In this document: piece by piece, positions 27,641-34,595 of the stretch
How the letters are laid out: every line of letters begins with the position of its first letter
Position numbering within the stretch: position 1 is the first letter of the stretch
Assembly (NCBI RefSeq): GCF_014360585.1
Contig: NZ_JACIXG010000034.1
Span: forward strand, 1 to 51,531
Source: Nocardioides sp.
GTDB taxonomy: Bacteria; Actinomycetota; Actinomycetes; Propionibacteriales; Nocardioidaceae
Length of the DNA stretch: 51,531 bases
Direction of reading: 5' to 3'
Position numbers and translations under genes: made by a program
The notes under the pieces: model-generated
The model's input: only the letters and a program-made list of their open reading frames with translations
Told to the model about the DNA's origin: nothing
Database searches by the model: none

Positions 27641-28105
27641 TCAGAGTGCGCCAGGTCGATCTCCTGCGTGCGGGCGTCGTCCCAGGGCGAGACCGAGCGC
27701 GATCATCCCCGCGCCCAGTACCAGGTGAAGCCAGTTGTCGGCGTCGTTGAGCGGTACGAAGTTCGCGTTGCTACCGTGATCGATGAACAGGCCGTAGACC
27801 CACAGGATCAGGTAGATCGCCCCGCCGGCGATCAGGTAGCCGCGGGCTCCGTTCCAGGTGGTTGCCAGGACGAGGCCGGCGATCCCGAACAGGAGGTGCA
27901 CGATGTTGTGCAGGATCGACACCTGGAAGATGCCGAGGAGCATGGCTTGGGACTCGTGGCCGGCGAAGGTCATCGAGTCATAGTCGGTGGTGACGCCCGG
28001 GATGAACCCGAGGACCCCGACGAGCAGAAACGTCGCGCCCACGACCGTCGCCGCGATCTGCAGCGGAGTTGCGGTCATGGACCGATAGGCAGTGGCGTTT
28101 GTCAT
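27641..28105 (-). CDS. DUF4383 four-TM membrane protein
   Basis: Small integral membrane protein of 154 residues with four hydrophobic segments (about 14-36, 55-78, 84-105, 125-144). The stretch VLGFIPGVTTDYDSM followed by GIFQVSILHNIVHLLFG is typical of the actinobacterial DUF4383 family. Function is unknown. It is a single gene, 57 bp from the PPOX gene, which is transcribed in the same direction downstream. Upstream lies the repeat-rich region at 28163-28340. Confidence 0.85.
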   Translation of the reverse strand: MTNATAYRSMTATPLQIAATVVGATFLLVGVLGFIPGVTTDYDSMTFAGHESQAMLLGIFQVSILHNIVHLLFGIAGLVLATTWNGARGYLIAGGAIYLILWVYGLFIDHGSNANFVPLNDADNWLHLVLGAGMIALGLALGRRPHAGDRPGAL

Positions 28106-28427
28106 ACCGAGAGTGGTACCCCGTTTGCCGGGCTGGTATGCCGTACCCGGGGAACCGACGTGTGCCAGCTTCGGTGGTCGAGCTTGTCGAGACCTCCCCT
28201 GAGGAAACCTCGCTTAGCGACTGTTTCTTCGTTTCAGGGTTCGCCGCCGACCCTTTCTTGAGTGTTTCTCGCTCATGCGCCGCGTCAAGGACGGGCTTCG
28301 CCCGCCGCTTCGCGGTGGCCTTCGGCCATCCTTGACTCGACACCTGATCGAGAAAGATTTCGCCTATATCGGGCCGGCGGCGAGGGCGTGGCGCGGAGTT
28401 CAGGTTGCTTGTTCACTGACTGCGTAA
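28106..28427. repeat. Repeat-rich intergenic region
   Basis: About 320 bases without a gene. It holds a core of the dispersed GGTCGAGC...TGTCGAGACC repeat at about 28173-28193, a loose inverted repeat CCTGAGGAAAC...GTTTCAGG (about 28198-28239), and the cloverleaf palindrome at 28284-28336. The base composition near 28200-28260 and after 28340 is lower in GC than the neighbouring genes. It reads as a site of repeated insertion and decay. Confidence 0.65.
28284..28336. repeat. 53-bp cloverleaf palindrome with three TTCG-loop arms
   Basis: Outer stem GTCAAGGA/TCCTTGAC (8 bp, perfect) encloses three adjacent hairpins: CGGGC-TTC-GCCCG, CCGC-TTC-GCGG and TGGCC-TTC-GGCCA. Nearly every base is paired, giving a four-way junction. 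It is too short for a tRNA and has no conserved tRNA positions. It probably belongs to a dispersed palindromic repeat family or a non-autonomous element; it could also fold as RNA. Confidence 0.75.
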
Positions 28428-28915
28428 ATTGGTTATGACCAGCACAAACAGGTAGCCACGGATGGCTCTGGCGAACCGCCTGCGGTGGTGACCATGGGGT
28501 TGCGACAGCTCGAGAACGCCGCCAGAAAGCTCGCGATTGCCCTCGACCAGGAATCCGTCGTCAACCGGGCCGCGAATGCCGAGAAGGACCGCCGTGTCAG
28601 TGTCCGGCCGGCTCCCGACACGATGACCCGGCTCGGGCCCTGCTCCCGGTCAAGGACGGGGTCGCGGTGTTCGCGGCACTGGATCAGGCGGCGAAGGCCG
28701 CGCAGGCGGCCGGCGATGAGCGGACGCGTGGTCAGGTCATGGCCGACACGCTGGTCGACAGGGTCGCCGGCCGCGCCGGCACCGAGGTGAAGCCTCGGAT
28801 CGAGGTCAAGATCGTGATGACCGCCGACGCGTTCACCAACGACGCCGACCAGCCCGCCATGGTCGAGGGCTACGGGCCCGTCCCCGCCGCGTGGGCGCGT
28901 GAAGCGCTCACTCGG
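28428..28915 (+). pseudogene. Remnant of a DUF222/13E12-family HNH endonuclease gene
   Basis: Translated fragments of a DUF222 (13E12 repeat family) protein. The first frame gives ENAARKLAIALDQESVVN and a stretch ending APDTMTRL. After an apparent one-base deletion near 28634 the next frame continues VKDGVAVFAALDQAAKA to VPAAWAREALT. Start, N-terminal third and the C-terminal HNH nuclease domain are all missing. The 3' end runs directly into DinB-like coding sequence, suggesting a recombination or insertion scar. It cannot make a functional nuclease. Confidence 0.78.
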
Positions 28916-28965
28916 GACGCTGCTCAGCACGCTCGACCGTATCCGGCGTACGTTCGCCTGGAAGT

Positions 28966-29406
28966 GTGGCCGGCCTCACCGATGAGCAGCTGCGCCAGCG
29001 GCTGGAACCCTCGGAGATCACGATCGGCTGGCTGCTCAAGCACCTCGCCTTCTGCGAGGACCACTACTTCACCGCTGTACTTGCGGGCAGGGGTTACCCA
29101 GACGTCTGGGACCGCTATGACCTCAGTCTGGAGGACTGGGACCGGCGGACCTCGTCAGAGGACACCGCGTCCGACCTGATGGCGCTCTGGGAAGGAGCGG
29201 TGGCCAGGTCGCGCCATGCCATCGCCGAGGTCATCGCGGCCGACGGCTGGGACACCGTCGCACCCAACCCTGAGTGGGGCGTGGAGGCCAACGCCCGCCG
29301 CTACGTGGCCGACATGATCGAGGAGTACGCCCGCCACACCGGCCACGCCGACCTGATCCGCGAGTCCATCGACGGCCTCGTCGGCGAAGACCCGCGCGAG
29401 GAGTGA
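28966..29406 (+). CDS. DinB/DUF664 family protein, 5'-damaged
   Basis: 146 residues of a DinB-like four-helix bundle (LLKHLAFCEDHYF, a typical metal-His motif, and a C-terminal EYARHTGHADLIRE with further His ligands). Such proteins are mycothiol- or bacillithiol-linked hydrolases or transferases. The family's first helix is encoded just upstream in a different frame: GTLLSTLDRIRRTFAWK at about 28917-28964, separated by one extra T near 28965. The only in-frame start, GTG at 28966, lacks a ribosome-binding site. The gene is therefore probably frameshifted and fused to the 13E12 remnant, although the metal-binding part is intact. It converges with the PucR gene. Confidence 0.7.
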   Translation: MAGLTDEQLRQRLEPSEITIGWLLKHLAFCEDHYFTAVLAGRGYPDVWDRYDLSLEDWDRRTSSEDTASDLMALWEGAVARSRHAIAEVIAADGWDTVAPNPEWGVEANARRYVADMIEEYARHTGHADLIRESIDGLVGEDPREE

Positions 29407-29413
29407 CCTGACC

Positions 29414-30598
29414 TCAGCCCAGGGCGACGGTGAGGGCGAGGAGCATCGCGGGGTCGTCGAGCCGATCGCCGTACACGTCGCGCAGCTGCCCCATCCGATA
29501 GCGGACGGTCTGCGGGTGGATGAAGAGCTCGTCCGCGACGTCTTCGCGCCGGCCCTGGTGGAGGAGCCATGAGCGCAGCGTCTCGGTGAGCTTCTCGGCG
29601 GTGGCTGGACGCAGGTCGGCCAAGGGGGCTAGCACCTGGGCACGGAGGTCCTCGCGGGCGTCGGAGTCGGCGGACAGGACCAGCTCGACCAGGTGCTGCT
29701 CGGTGTCGGACCCGAGATCCGCGAAGTGGACGCGGCGGGCGCGCTCGTAGGAGACCCGGGCCTCGCGCCACGGCTTGGCCGGCCCGACCACGGCCCGACG
29801 ACCTTCCAGCGCCTTCATCAGGGGCCGTCGGCGGTGGCCGTGTGCGTCGGGGACGAGCAGCAGGGTGTGGTCGCTCAGATCGCGCAGGTCGTCGAACTCC
29901 AGCGTGGACTGGTTGACCTTGGCGAGGAGGCTGCCGACCTGGGAGTTCGGCACGAGCACGGCGGTCAGGGTGCTGGGGGGAGTCCACTCGGCGCGCGCCG
30001 CGGCGTCATCGAGCTCCTCCGGGGTCGTCGCCTCGGCCAGCAGTCTCCGGGCCAGGCGCTCGCGCAGTTGGCGCTGCACACGTCCGGTGGTGGCGCGTTC
30101 GTCGGCATGTCCGGCGGCCGAGGCCTCCGAGATCTCGTCGATCCAGGCGAAGACCAGCGCGGAGAACTCGACCAGCATCGCCGGTTCCATCCCACCTTCG
30201 ACGGCCTTGCTGGCGAGCTGTCTCCAGGCGACCCTGGCGCCGATGCGATAGGCGGCGAGCAGGGCCTCCATCGTGCGTCCGCTCCTGGCCTCGCCGCGCC
30301 CGAGGTCGTACGCGCCTTGGAGTGCCGGCGGCGTCGCGGCCGACACGTCGGCAGCGAGGCCGGCGCCGGAGGCGAGCGACAGGAAGCCGCCCAGCGCCAC
30401 TCCGACCGCGGTTCGGATGGTCTCGCCCATGTGTCCGGAGAGCGCGTCCTGGTAGGGCGGCACCTCGGCGATGACCGCGGCCACCACATCCTCGCCGACC
30501 TGGGGGAGCACCTCTCGGATCGAGGCGATGACCTCGGGGGTCAGTTGGACGTCATACGATGAGAGTTCAGGGATATCTCGGGAGTTTTTGTTCGTCAC
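29414..30598 (-). CDS. PucR/CdaR-type helix-turn-helix regulator
   Basis: One-component regulator of 394 residues. The C-terminal ~60 residues carry the PucR helix-turn-helix (DVADELFIHPQTVRYRMGQLRDVYG). The central part is a GGDEF-like or unclassified sensor region, and the N-terminal ~170 residues resemble the helical RsbRD-like domain common in actinobacterial members. GTG at 30598 is chosen because AGGTGGA lies seven bases upstream; a GTG four codons earlier is weaker. It is transcribed divergently from the reductase/desaturase pair, 71 bp away, so it likely controls membrane-lipid desaturation. The ligand is unknown. Confidence 0.87.
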   Translation of the reverse strand: MTNKNSRDIPELSSYDVQLTPEVIASIREVLPQVGEDVVAAVIAEVPPYQDALSGHMGETIRTAVGVALGGFLSLASGAGLAADVSAATPPALQGAYDLGRGEARSGRTMEALLAAYRIGARVAWRQLASKAVEGGMEPAMLVEFSALVFAWIDEISEASAAGHADERATTGRVQRQLRERLARRLLAEATTPEELDDAAARAEWTPPSTLTAVLVPNSQVGSLLAKVNQSTLEFDDLRDLSDHTLLLVPDAHGHRRRPLMKALEGRRAVVGPAKPWREARVSYERARRVHFADLGSDTEQHLVELVLSADSDAREDLRAQVLAPLADLRPATAEKLTETLRSWLLHQGRREDVADELFIHPQTVRYRMGQLRDVYGDRLDDPAMLLALTVALG

Positions 30599-30669
30599 GT
30601 ACAAATCCACCTATCAGATTCACGTCGCTAACACAGGAGTTTACCTCGAATAAGTAGCACTATGGAGGC

Positions 30670-31827
30670 ATGGCTGAGATCTCCACATCCACCGCCTTGC
30701 TCTCTCCGAGCAAGGTCAGGCGCCCCGCGCTGCGGGAGCGACTCTCGCGCAAGGCGTGGGAGCTCGCTGAGACGATCGCTACTCCACTGGCCCCAGCCGA
30801 CTACCTGGACCTCTTCAACCCGCTCCGGCCCGGCGCTGACCTGCGCGGACGCATCGTCAAGGTCACCCCGGAGACCGCCGACGCGGCCACCATCGAGATC
30901 AAGCCCGGCGCCGACTGGGAGGGCCACACGCCCGGCCAGTACGTCCGCGTGGGCGTCGAGGTCGACGGCGTACGCCACTGGCGGGCCTACTCGCTGACCC
31001 ACGGCCCCCGCAAGGACGGCCTCATCTCGATCACAGTCAAGGCCGTCCCCGACGGCAAGGTCTCCAGCCACCTGGTGCGCCGCCTGCGCCCGGGCAAGAT
31101 CGTCCACCTCGAGCAGGCGGCCGGCGACTTCGTCCTCCCCAGCGACCTGCGCGGCCACAAGTTTCTGATGGTCACCGCCGGCTCCGGCGTGACCCCGGTC
31201 ATCGGCATGCTGCGTAACCTCTTCCCGGTCACCGACGAGGGCGTCGTCGAGCACCAGCGTCTCGACGTCACCGTCGTGCACGTCGCCCCGAGCCGCCCCG
31301 ACTCGATCTTCATCCGCAACCTCGAGTCCCTCGCCGAGGCCGGCGCGATCCGCCTCGTCACCCGCTACACCGGCTCCGAGGGCCGCCTCGACCTCGACGC
31401 CCTCACCGAGCTCGTCCCCGACCTGAAGGAGCGCAGGGCGTACGCCTGCGGTCCCGCCGGTCTCCTCGACACCCTGCAGTCCTGGTACGACGCCGAGGGC
31501 CTGCCGCTCCAGACGGAGCAGTTCCGCCTCGCCACCGTCGTCACCAGCGAGGGCGGCACCGTCGCCTTCAAGGACAAGACCGTCGATGCCGCCGGCGACA
31601 AGCCGATCCTCGACGCCGCCGAAGAGGCCGGCGTCCTGATGCCGAGCGGTTGCCGCATGGGCATCTGCTTCGGCTGTGTGCTCCCGATGAAGGAGGGCGC
31701 TGTCCGTGACCTCCGCAACGGTGAGCTCACCGTCGCCCGACCCGGTGAGACCGGGCCCCAGGGCGTCCCCATCCAGACCTGCATCTCCGCCGCCGCCGGC
31801 GAGTGCGTCATCGACCACCCCGCCTGA
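30670..31827 (+). CDS. Ferredoxin reductase-type electron donor for acyl desaturase
   Basis: NAD(P)H-dependent flavoprotein of 385 residues. It has an FAD domain (RVGVEVDGVRHWRAYSLTH), an NAD-binding domain (MVTAGSGVTPVIGML), and a C-terminal plant-type [2Fe-2S] domain with C328, C333, C336 and C371. It corresponds to the reductase paired with DesA3-type desaturases in mycobacteria. It lies 27 bp before the desaturase gene, so it should supply electrons to it. GGAGG sits only one base from the ATG, an unusually tight spacing, so initiation may be weak or the start may differ. Confidence 0.9.
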   Translation: MAEISTSTALLSPSKVRRPALRERLSRKAWELAETIATPLAPADYLDLFNPLRPGADLRGRIVKVTPETADAATIEIKPGADWEGHTPGQYVRVGVEVDGVRHWRAYSLTHGPRKDGLISITVKAVPDGKVSSHLVRRLRPGKIVHLEQAAGDFVLPSDLRGHKFLMVTAGSGVTPVIGMLRNLFPVTDEGVVEHQRLDVTVVHVAPSRPDSIFIRNLESLAEAGAIRLVTRYTGSEGRLDLDALTELVPDLKERRAYACGPAGLLDTLQSWYDAEGLPLQTEQFRLATVVTSEGGTVAFKDKTVDAAGDKPILDAAEEAGVLMPSGCRMGICFGCVLPMKEGAVRDLRNGELTVARPGETGPQGVPIQTCISAAAGECVIDHPA

Positions 31828-31854
31828 TCGACCCAGCACGAGAGCGAGACAGAA

Positions 31855-33105
31855 ATGACCATCGCACCCGAAGCCCCGGCCTACACCGGCCCCATCGCCC
31901 ACCTCAGCCGCGAGGACGTCGAGCAGCTCGGCCGCGAGCTCGACGCCATCCGCCAGGACGTCCTCGACACCCGTGGTGAGCGCGACGCCGCGTACATCCA
32001 CAAGGTCATCAAGGTCCAGCGCTCCCTGGAGCTCGGCTCCCGCGCGGTCCTCCTGGCGAGCATCTTCCCGCCGGCGTTCGTCGTCGGCACTGTCGGTCTC
32101 TCGATCGCCAAGATCCTCGACAACATGGAGATCGGCCACAACATCATGCACGGCCAGTGGGACTGGATGCGTGACCCGAAGATCCACTCCTCCGTATGGG
32201 AGTGGGACAACGCCTCGACGAGCGAGGGTTGGAAGCACTCCCACAACGAGCTGCACCACACCTACACCAACATCGTCGGCAAGGACAATGACCTCGGTTG
32301 GGGCATCATGCGCGTCGACGAGGAGCAGCGCTGGACGCCGGCGACGCTCAGTCAGCCGCTGATGAACTTCATCAACATGTGCATCTTCGAGTACGGGATC
32401 GCGGCCTACGACCTCGAGCTCGGCAAGATGCGCCGCCTCAAGAAGAGCGGCCGTGACATGCCCGAGGGCTGGCACGAGATGGCGCGCAACACGGTCAAGA
32501 AGATCCGCCGCCAGGCGTTCAAGGACTACGTCGCGCACCCGCTGGCGTCGATGGTGACGCTCTCCGGCCCGACCACGCTGCTGGCCAACGTGACCGCCAA
32601 CTTCGTACGCAACGTCTGGACCCACTCGGTGATCATGTGTGGTCACTTCCCCGAGGGTGTGGAGACGTTCGAGCTCAAGGACATCCCCGAGAACGAGACT
32701 CGTGGCGAGTGGTACGTCCGCCAGATGCTCGGCTCGGCCAACATCTCCGGCTCGAAGTTCCTGCACCTCATGTCGGGCAACCTGTCCCACCAGATCGAGC
32801 ACCACATCTTCCCGGACCTGCCCTCGAACCGCTACGCCGAGATCGCTCCCAAGGTCCGCGCGCTGTTCGACAAGTACGGCCTGAACTACCACACCGCGCC
32901 GATGCCGCAGCAGGTCGCTTCGGCCTGGCACAAGGTGCTGCGCCTCTCGATGCCCAACGGGTTCTTCGAGTCCACCAACGTGCGCAACGCTCCCTCGCAG
33001 TTCGGCAAGCTGGTCAAGGCCGTCCGCGGCGACACCCGCACCCGCCGCCGCATCCTCAAGGAGTTCGAGGCTGCCGGTGCCGCCTCGGTCGGCAAGGCTG
33101 TCTGA
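31855..33105 (+). CDS. Membrane fatty acyl desaturase (DesA3-like)
   Basis: Introduces a double bond into an acyl chain, by similarity a stearoyl-CoA Delta9-type enzyme. 416 residues. The three di-iron His boxes are H95-x3-H99 (GHNIMHG), H130-x3-HH (HSHNELHH) and H312-x3-HH (SHQIEHH at 311-317). Hydrophobic segments lie at about 62-85 and 185-230. It is co-transcribed with the reductase and followed by an inverted repeat terminator. The divergent PucR-type gene is its probable regulator. Confidence 0.93.
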   Translation: MTIAPEAPAYTGPIAHLSREDVEQLGRELDAIRQDVLDTRGERDAAYIHKVIKVQRSLELGSRAVLLASIFPPAFVVGTVGLSIAKILDNMEIGHNIMHGQWDWMRDPKIHSSVWEWDNASTSEGWKHSHNELHHTYTNIVGKDNDLGWGIMRVDEEQRWTPATLSQPLMNFINMCIFEYGIAAYDLELGKMRRLKKSGRDMPEGWHEMARNTVKKIRRQAFKDYVAHPLASMVTLSGPTTLLANVTANFVRNVWTHSVIMCGHFPEGVETFELKDIPENETRGEWYVRQMLGSANISGSKFLHLMSGNLSHQIEHHIFPDLPSNRYAEIAPKVRALFDKYGLNYHTAPMPQQVASAWHKVLRLSMPNGFFESTNVRNAPSQFGKLVKAVRGDTRTRRRILKEFEAAGAASVGKAV

Positions 33106-33117
33106 CGCGTCCTGCTT

Positions 33118-33173
33118 CCCGGCGGTCGGATGTCCAAACGGTGACGAATCTCGTATGGACATCGTCCGCCGGG
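33118..33173 (+). terminator. Long inverted repeat after the desaturase operon
   Basis: CCCGGCGG (33118-33125) pairs with CCGCCGGG (33166-33173), and GATGTCC (33129-33135) with GGACATC (33157-33163), around a ~21-base loop. There is no U-tract. A terminator or mRNA-stabilising stem is likely. It could also be an operator for the next gene, which begins 22 bases later. Confidence 0.5.
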
Positions 33174-33194
33174 AGCGGTAGACAACTAGCCACT

Positions 33195-33758
33195 ATGGAG
33201 AACGAGTTGATTCCCGGCACCGGGTCACAGACCGCGGTGCGCAGCTATGTGACCGCCAACCAGCCGAACTCCTCGGCGCTCGCCGACGGTCTGTGGGTGC
33301 TGCCTCCCGACGTGCTCTCCAGCGGTGACCGCGCGGTGCTCTTCGACCAGTACAAGCTCTACGCCGCCGAGGCGGAGCGGCTCAGCGTGCGGCGTACGCT
33401 CACCAGCGCCTTCCTCCTGGTCCTCAACATCGGCCTGCTGGTCGCCGGCACCGCCCTCGTGGCCAGCTCGCCCGAGCAGCCTTGGCTCTTCACCGTCGCC
33501 CTGATCGCCGCCCTCGGCACCTGCCTCGGCTGGTTCTGGATCATCCGTTCCTACCGGCAGATGGCGAGCGGGAAGTACTCCGTCATCTCCCACCTCGAGA
33601 AGCAGCTTCCCGCGGCGCCTGGTGTCGCGGAGTGGTCGGCGGTCGGTCTGGGGCGGGACAGCTCGCGCTACCTGCCGATGAGCAACATCGAGGTGTGGGC
33701 GCCCGCGCTCTTCGGGTTCTGCCACGTCGCGACGTACGCCCTGCTCTACCTGCCATAA
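33195..33758 (+). CDS. RipA-like two-TM membrane protein
   Basis: 187 residues with two TM helices (about 68-90 and 95-115). The pattern LFDQYKLYAAEAERLSVRR before the first helix, then SYRQMASGKYSVISHLEKQLP and a C-terminal YLPMSNIEVWAPALF, resembles the RipA family of octameric cytoplasmic-membrane proteins. Related S-2TM/SLATT proteins have been proposed as effectors in nucleotide-signalling conflict systems, but no cyclase or other partner lies nearby. The start is ATG at 33195, 90 bp after the desaturase gene. Function here is unknown. Confidence 0.65.
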   Translation: MENELIPGTGSQTAVRSYVTANQPNSSALADGLWVLPPDVLSSGDRAVLFDQYKLYAAEAERLSVRRTLTSAFLLVLNIGLLVAGTALVASSPEQPWLFTVALIAALGTCLGWFWIIRSYRQMASGKYSVISHLEKQLPAAPGVAEWSAVGLGRDSSRYLPMSNIEVWAPALFGFCHVATYALLYLP

Positions 33759-33761
33759 CGC

Positions 33762-33808
33762 TGGTTGAGCCACCGGAGCCGCTAGGCGGAGGCGTGTCGA
33801 AACCAACA
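33762..33808. repeat. Dispersed palindromic repeat filling a convergent gap
   Basis: TGGTTGAGCCACCGGAGCC...GGCGTGTCGAAACCAACA, a copy of the family also at 23613-23739. It occupies almost the whole 52-bp gap between the stops of the RipA-like gene and peptidase E. Its dyad symmetry (TGGTT/AACCA ends, inner CCGGAGCCGC and GCGGAGG arms) could make it a two-way transcription terminator. Confidence 0.8.
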
Positions 33809-33810
33809 CA

Positions 33811-34524
33811 TCACGTGAGCGTACGAACCTTCAGCGGGGTCTCCCCGTCCGGCCCGACGGCGTAGGCGACTGCGTCTGGCCGCTCGCTGATCGCCTCGAC
33901 CAGCTCGCCGTCGCGCCACAGCAGGGCGACACCGTCATCGGCCGCGTAGCCGGCCGGGAGCGCCCCGGAGCCGACGAACCGGACGTACGTCTCGCGCCGG
34001 TCCGCCTCGCCGAGATAGTGCGGGCAGAACGAGCCGGGGAGGAAGCCCAGGCCGTCGGGGAGCGGCGCGGTGGGGCCGAAGGAGTCGGTCGAGGAAGCCT
34101 CGTACCAGCAGTTGGCCCCGGCCGAGATGCCCGCCAGGACCGTCCCGCCGGCGGCGGCCTTCTCCAGCAGCGCGGGCAGGCCGTGCAGCCGCCAGATCGC
34201 CAGCAGGTTGGCGGTGGAGCCGCCGCCGACGTAGACGATGTCCTGGTCGAGCAACTGCTCGAGCTGGTCGATCGGGAGCTCGTGCCCTTCGGGGGCCTTG
34301 TTGAACAGCGACAGCACCTTCGCCTCGGAACGCTCGGCGTACGCGGCGAGGAACTTGTCGTGGTAGCTGTCGGCGTCTCCGCTCGCGGTCGCGACGAAGC
34401 AGACCTTGGGCCGCTCCTTCCCGCTCAGTCGGATCAGGTGAGCATCGAGCGGCGAGAAGTCCCGACCGTGCACCTCCGGCATCGAGAAACCGCCACCGCC
34501 CATGGTCAGGATCGTTCCGCGCAT
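33811..34524 (-). CDS. pepE: Peptidase E (S51 family)
   Basis: Serine peptidase of the S51 family that cleaves N-terminal Asp dipeptides; 237 residues, normal size. The nucleophile is S134 in GISAGANCWYE, the S51 hallmark. The N-terminal MGGGGFSMPE glycine loop, IVYVGGGSTANLLAIW and FCPHYLGEADRR are also typical. It is cytosolic and lacks a signal peptide. It stands alone between the repeat at 33762-33808 and the hairpin at 34548-34580. Confidence 0.88.
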   Translation of the reverse strand: MRGTILTMGGGGFSMPEVHGRDFSPLDAHLIRLSGKERPKVCFVATASGDADSYHDKFLAAYAERSEAKVLSLFNKAPEGHELPIDQLEQLLDQDIVYVGGGSTANLLAIWRLHGLPALLEKAAAGGTVLAGISAGANCWYEASSTDSFGPTAPLPDGLGFLPGSFCPHYLGEADRRETYVRFVGSGALPAGYAADDGVALLWRDGELVEAISERPDAVAYAVGPDGETPLKVRTLT

Positions 34525-34547
34525 GGGGTGAGTGTAGGGACACGGAG

Positions 34548-34580
34548 AGCCCCGCCGGAGAAGTTTTCTCCGGCGGGGCT
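34548..34580 (-). terminator. 14-bp perfect hairpin terminator
   Basis: AGCCCCGCCGGAGA pairs perfectly with TCTCCGGCGGGGCT around a five-base loop. It lies 15 bases past the stop of the M4 peptidase gene (minus strand). There is no U-tract, which is common in actinobacteria. It probably ends the M4 transcript and insulates pepE, which starts 24 bases further. Confidence 0.75.
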
Positions 34581-34595
34581 CTGAGGGACTGACAG

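Noticed and set aside
28284..28336. Cloverleaf mistaken for a tRNA or tRNA-like gene
   Set aside because: Only 53 bases, no anticodon arm of standard length, no T-loop or D-loop consensus; better explained as a palindromic repeat.
28106..28427. Small ORFs in the repeat region after DUF4383
   Set aside because: They follow the repeats, lack ribosome-binding sites and have no recognisable product.
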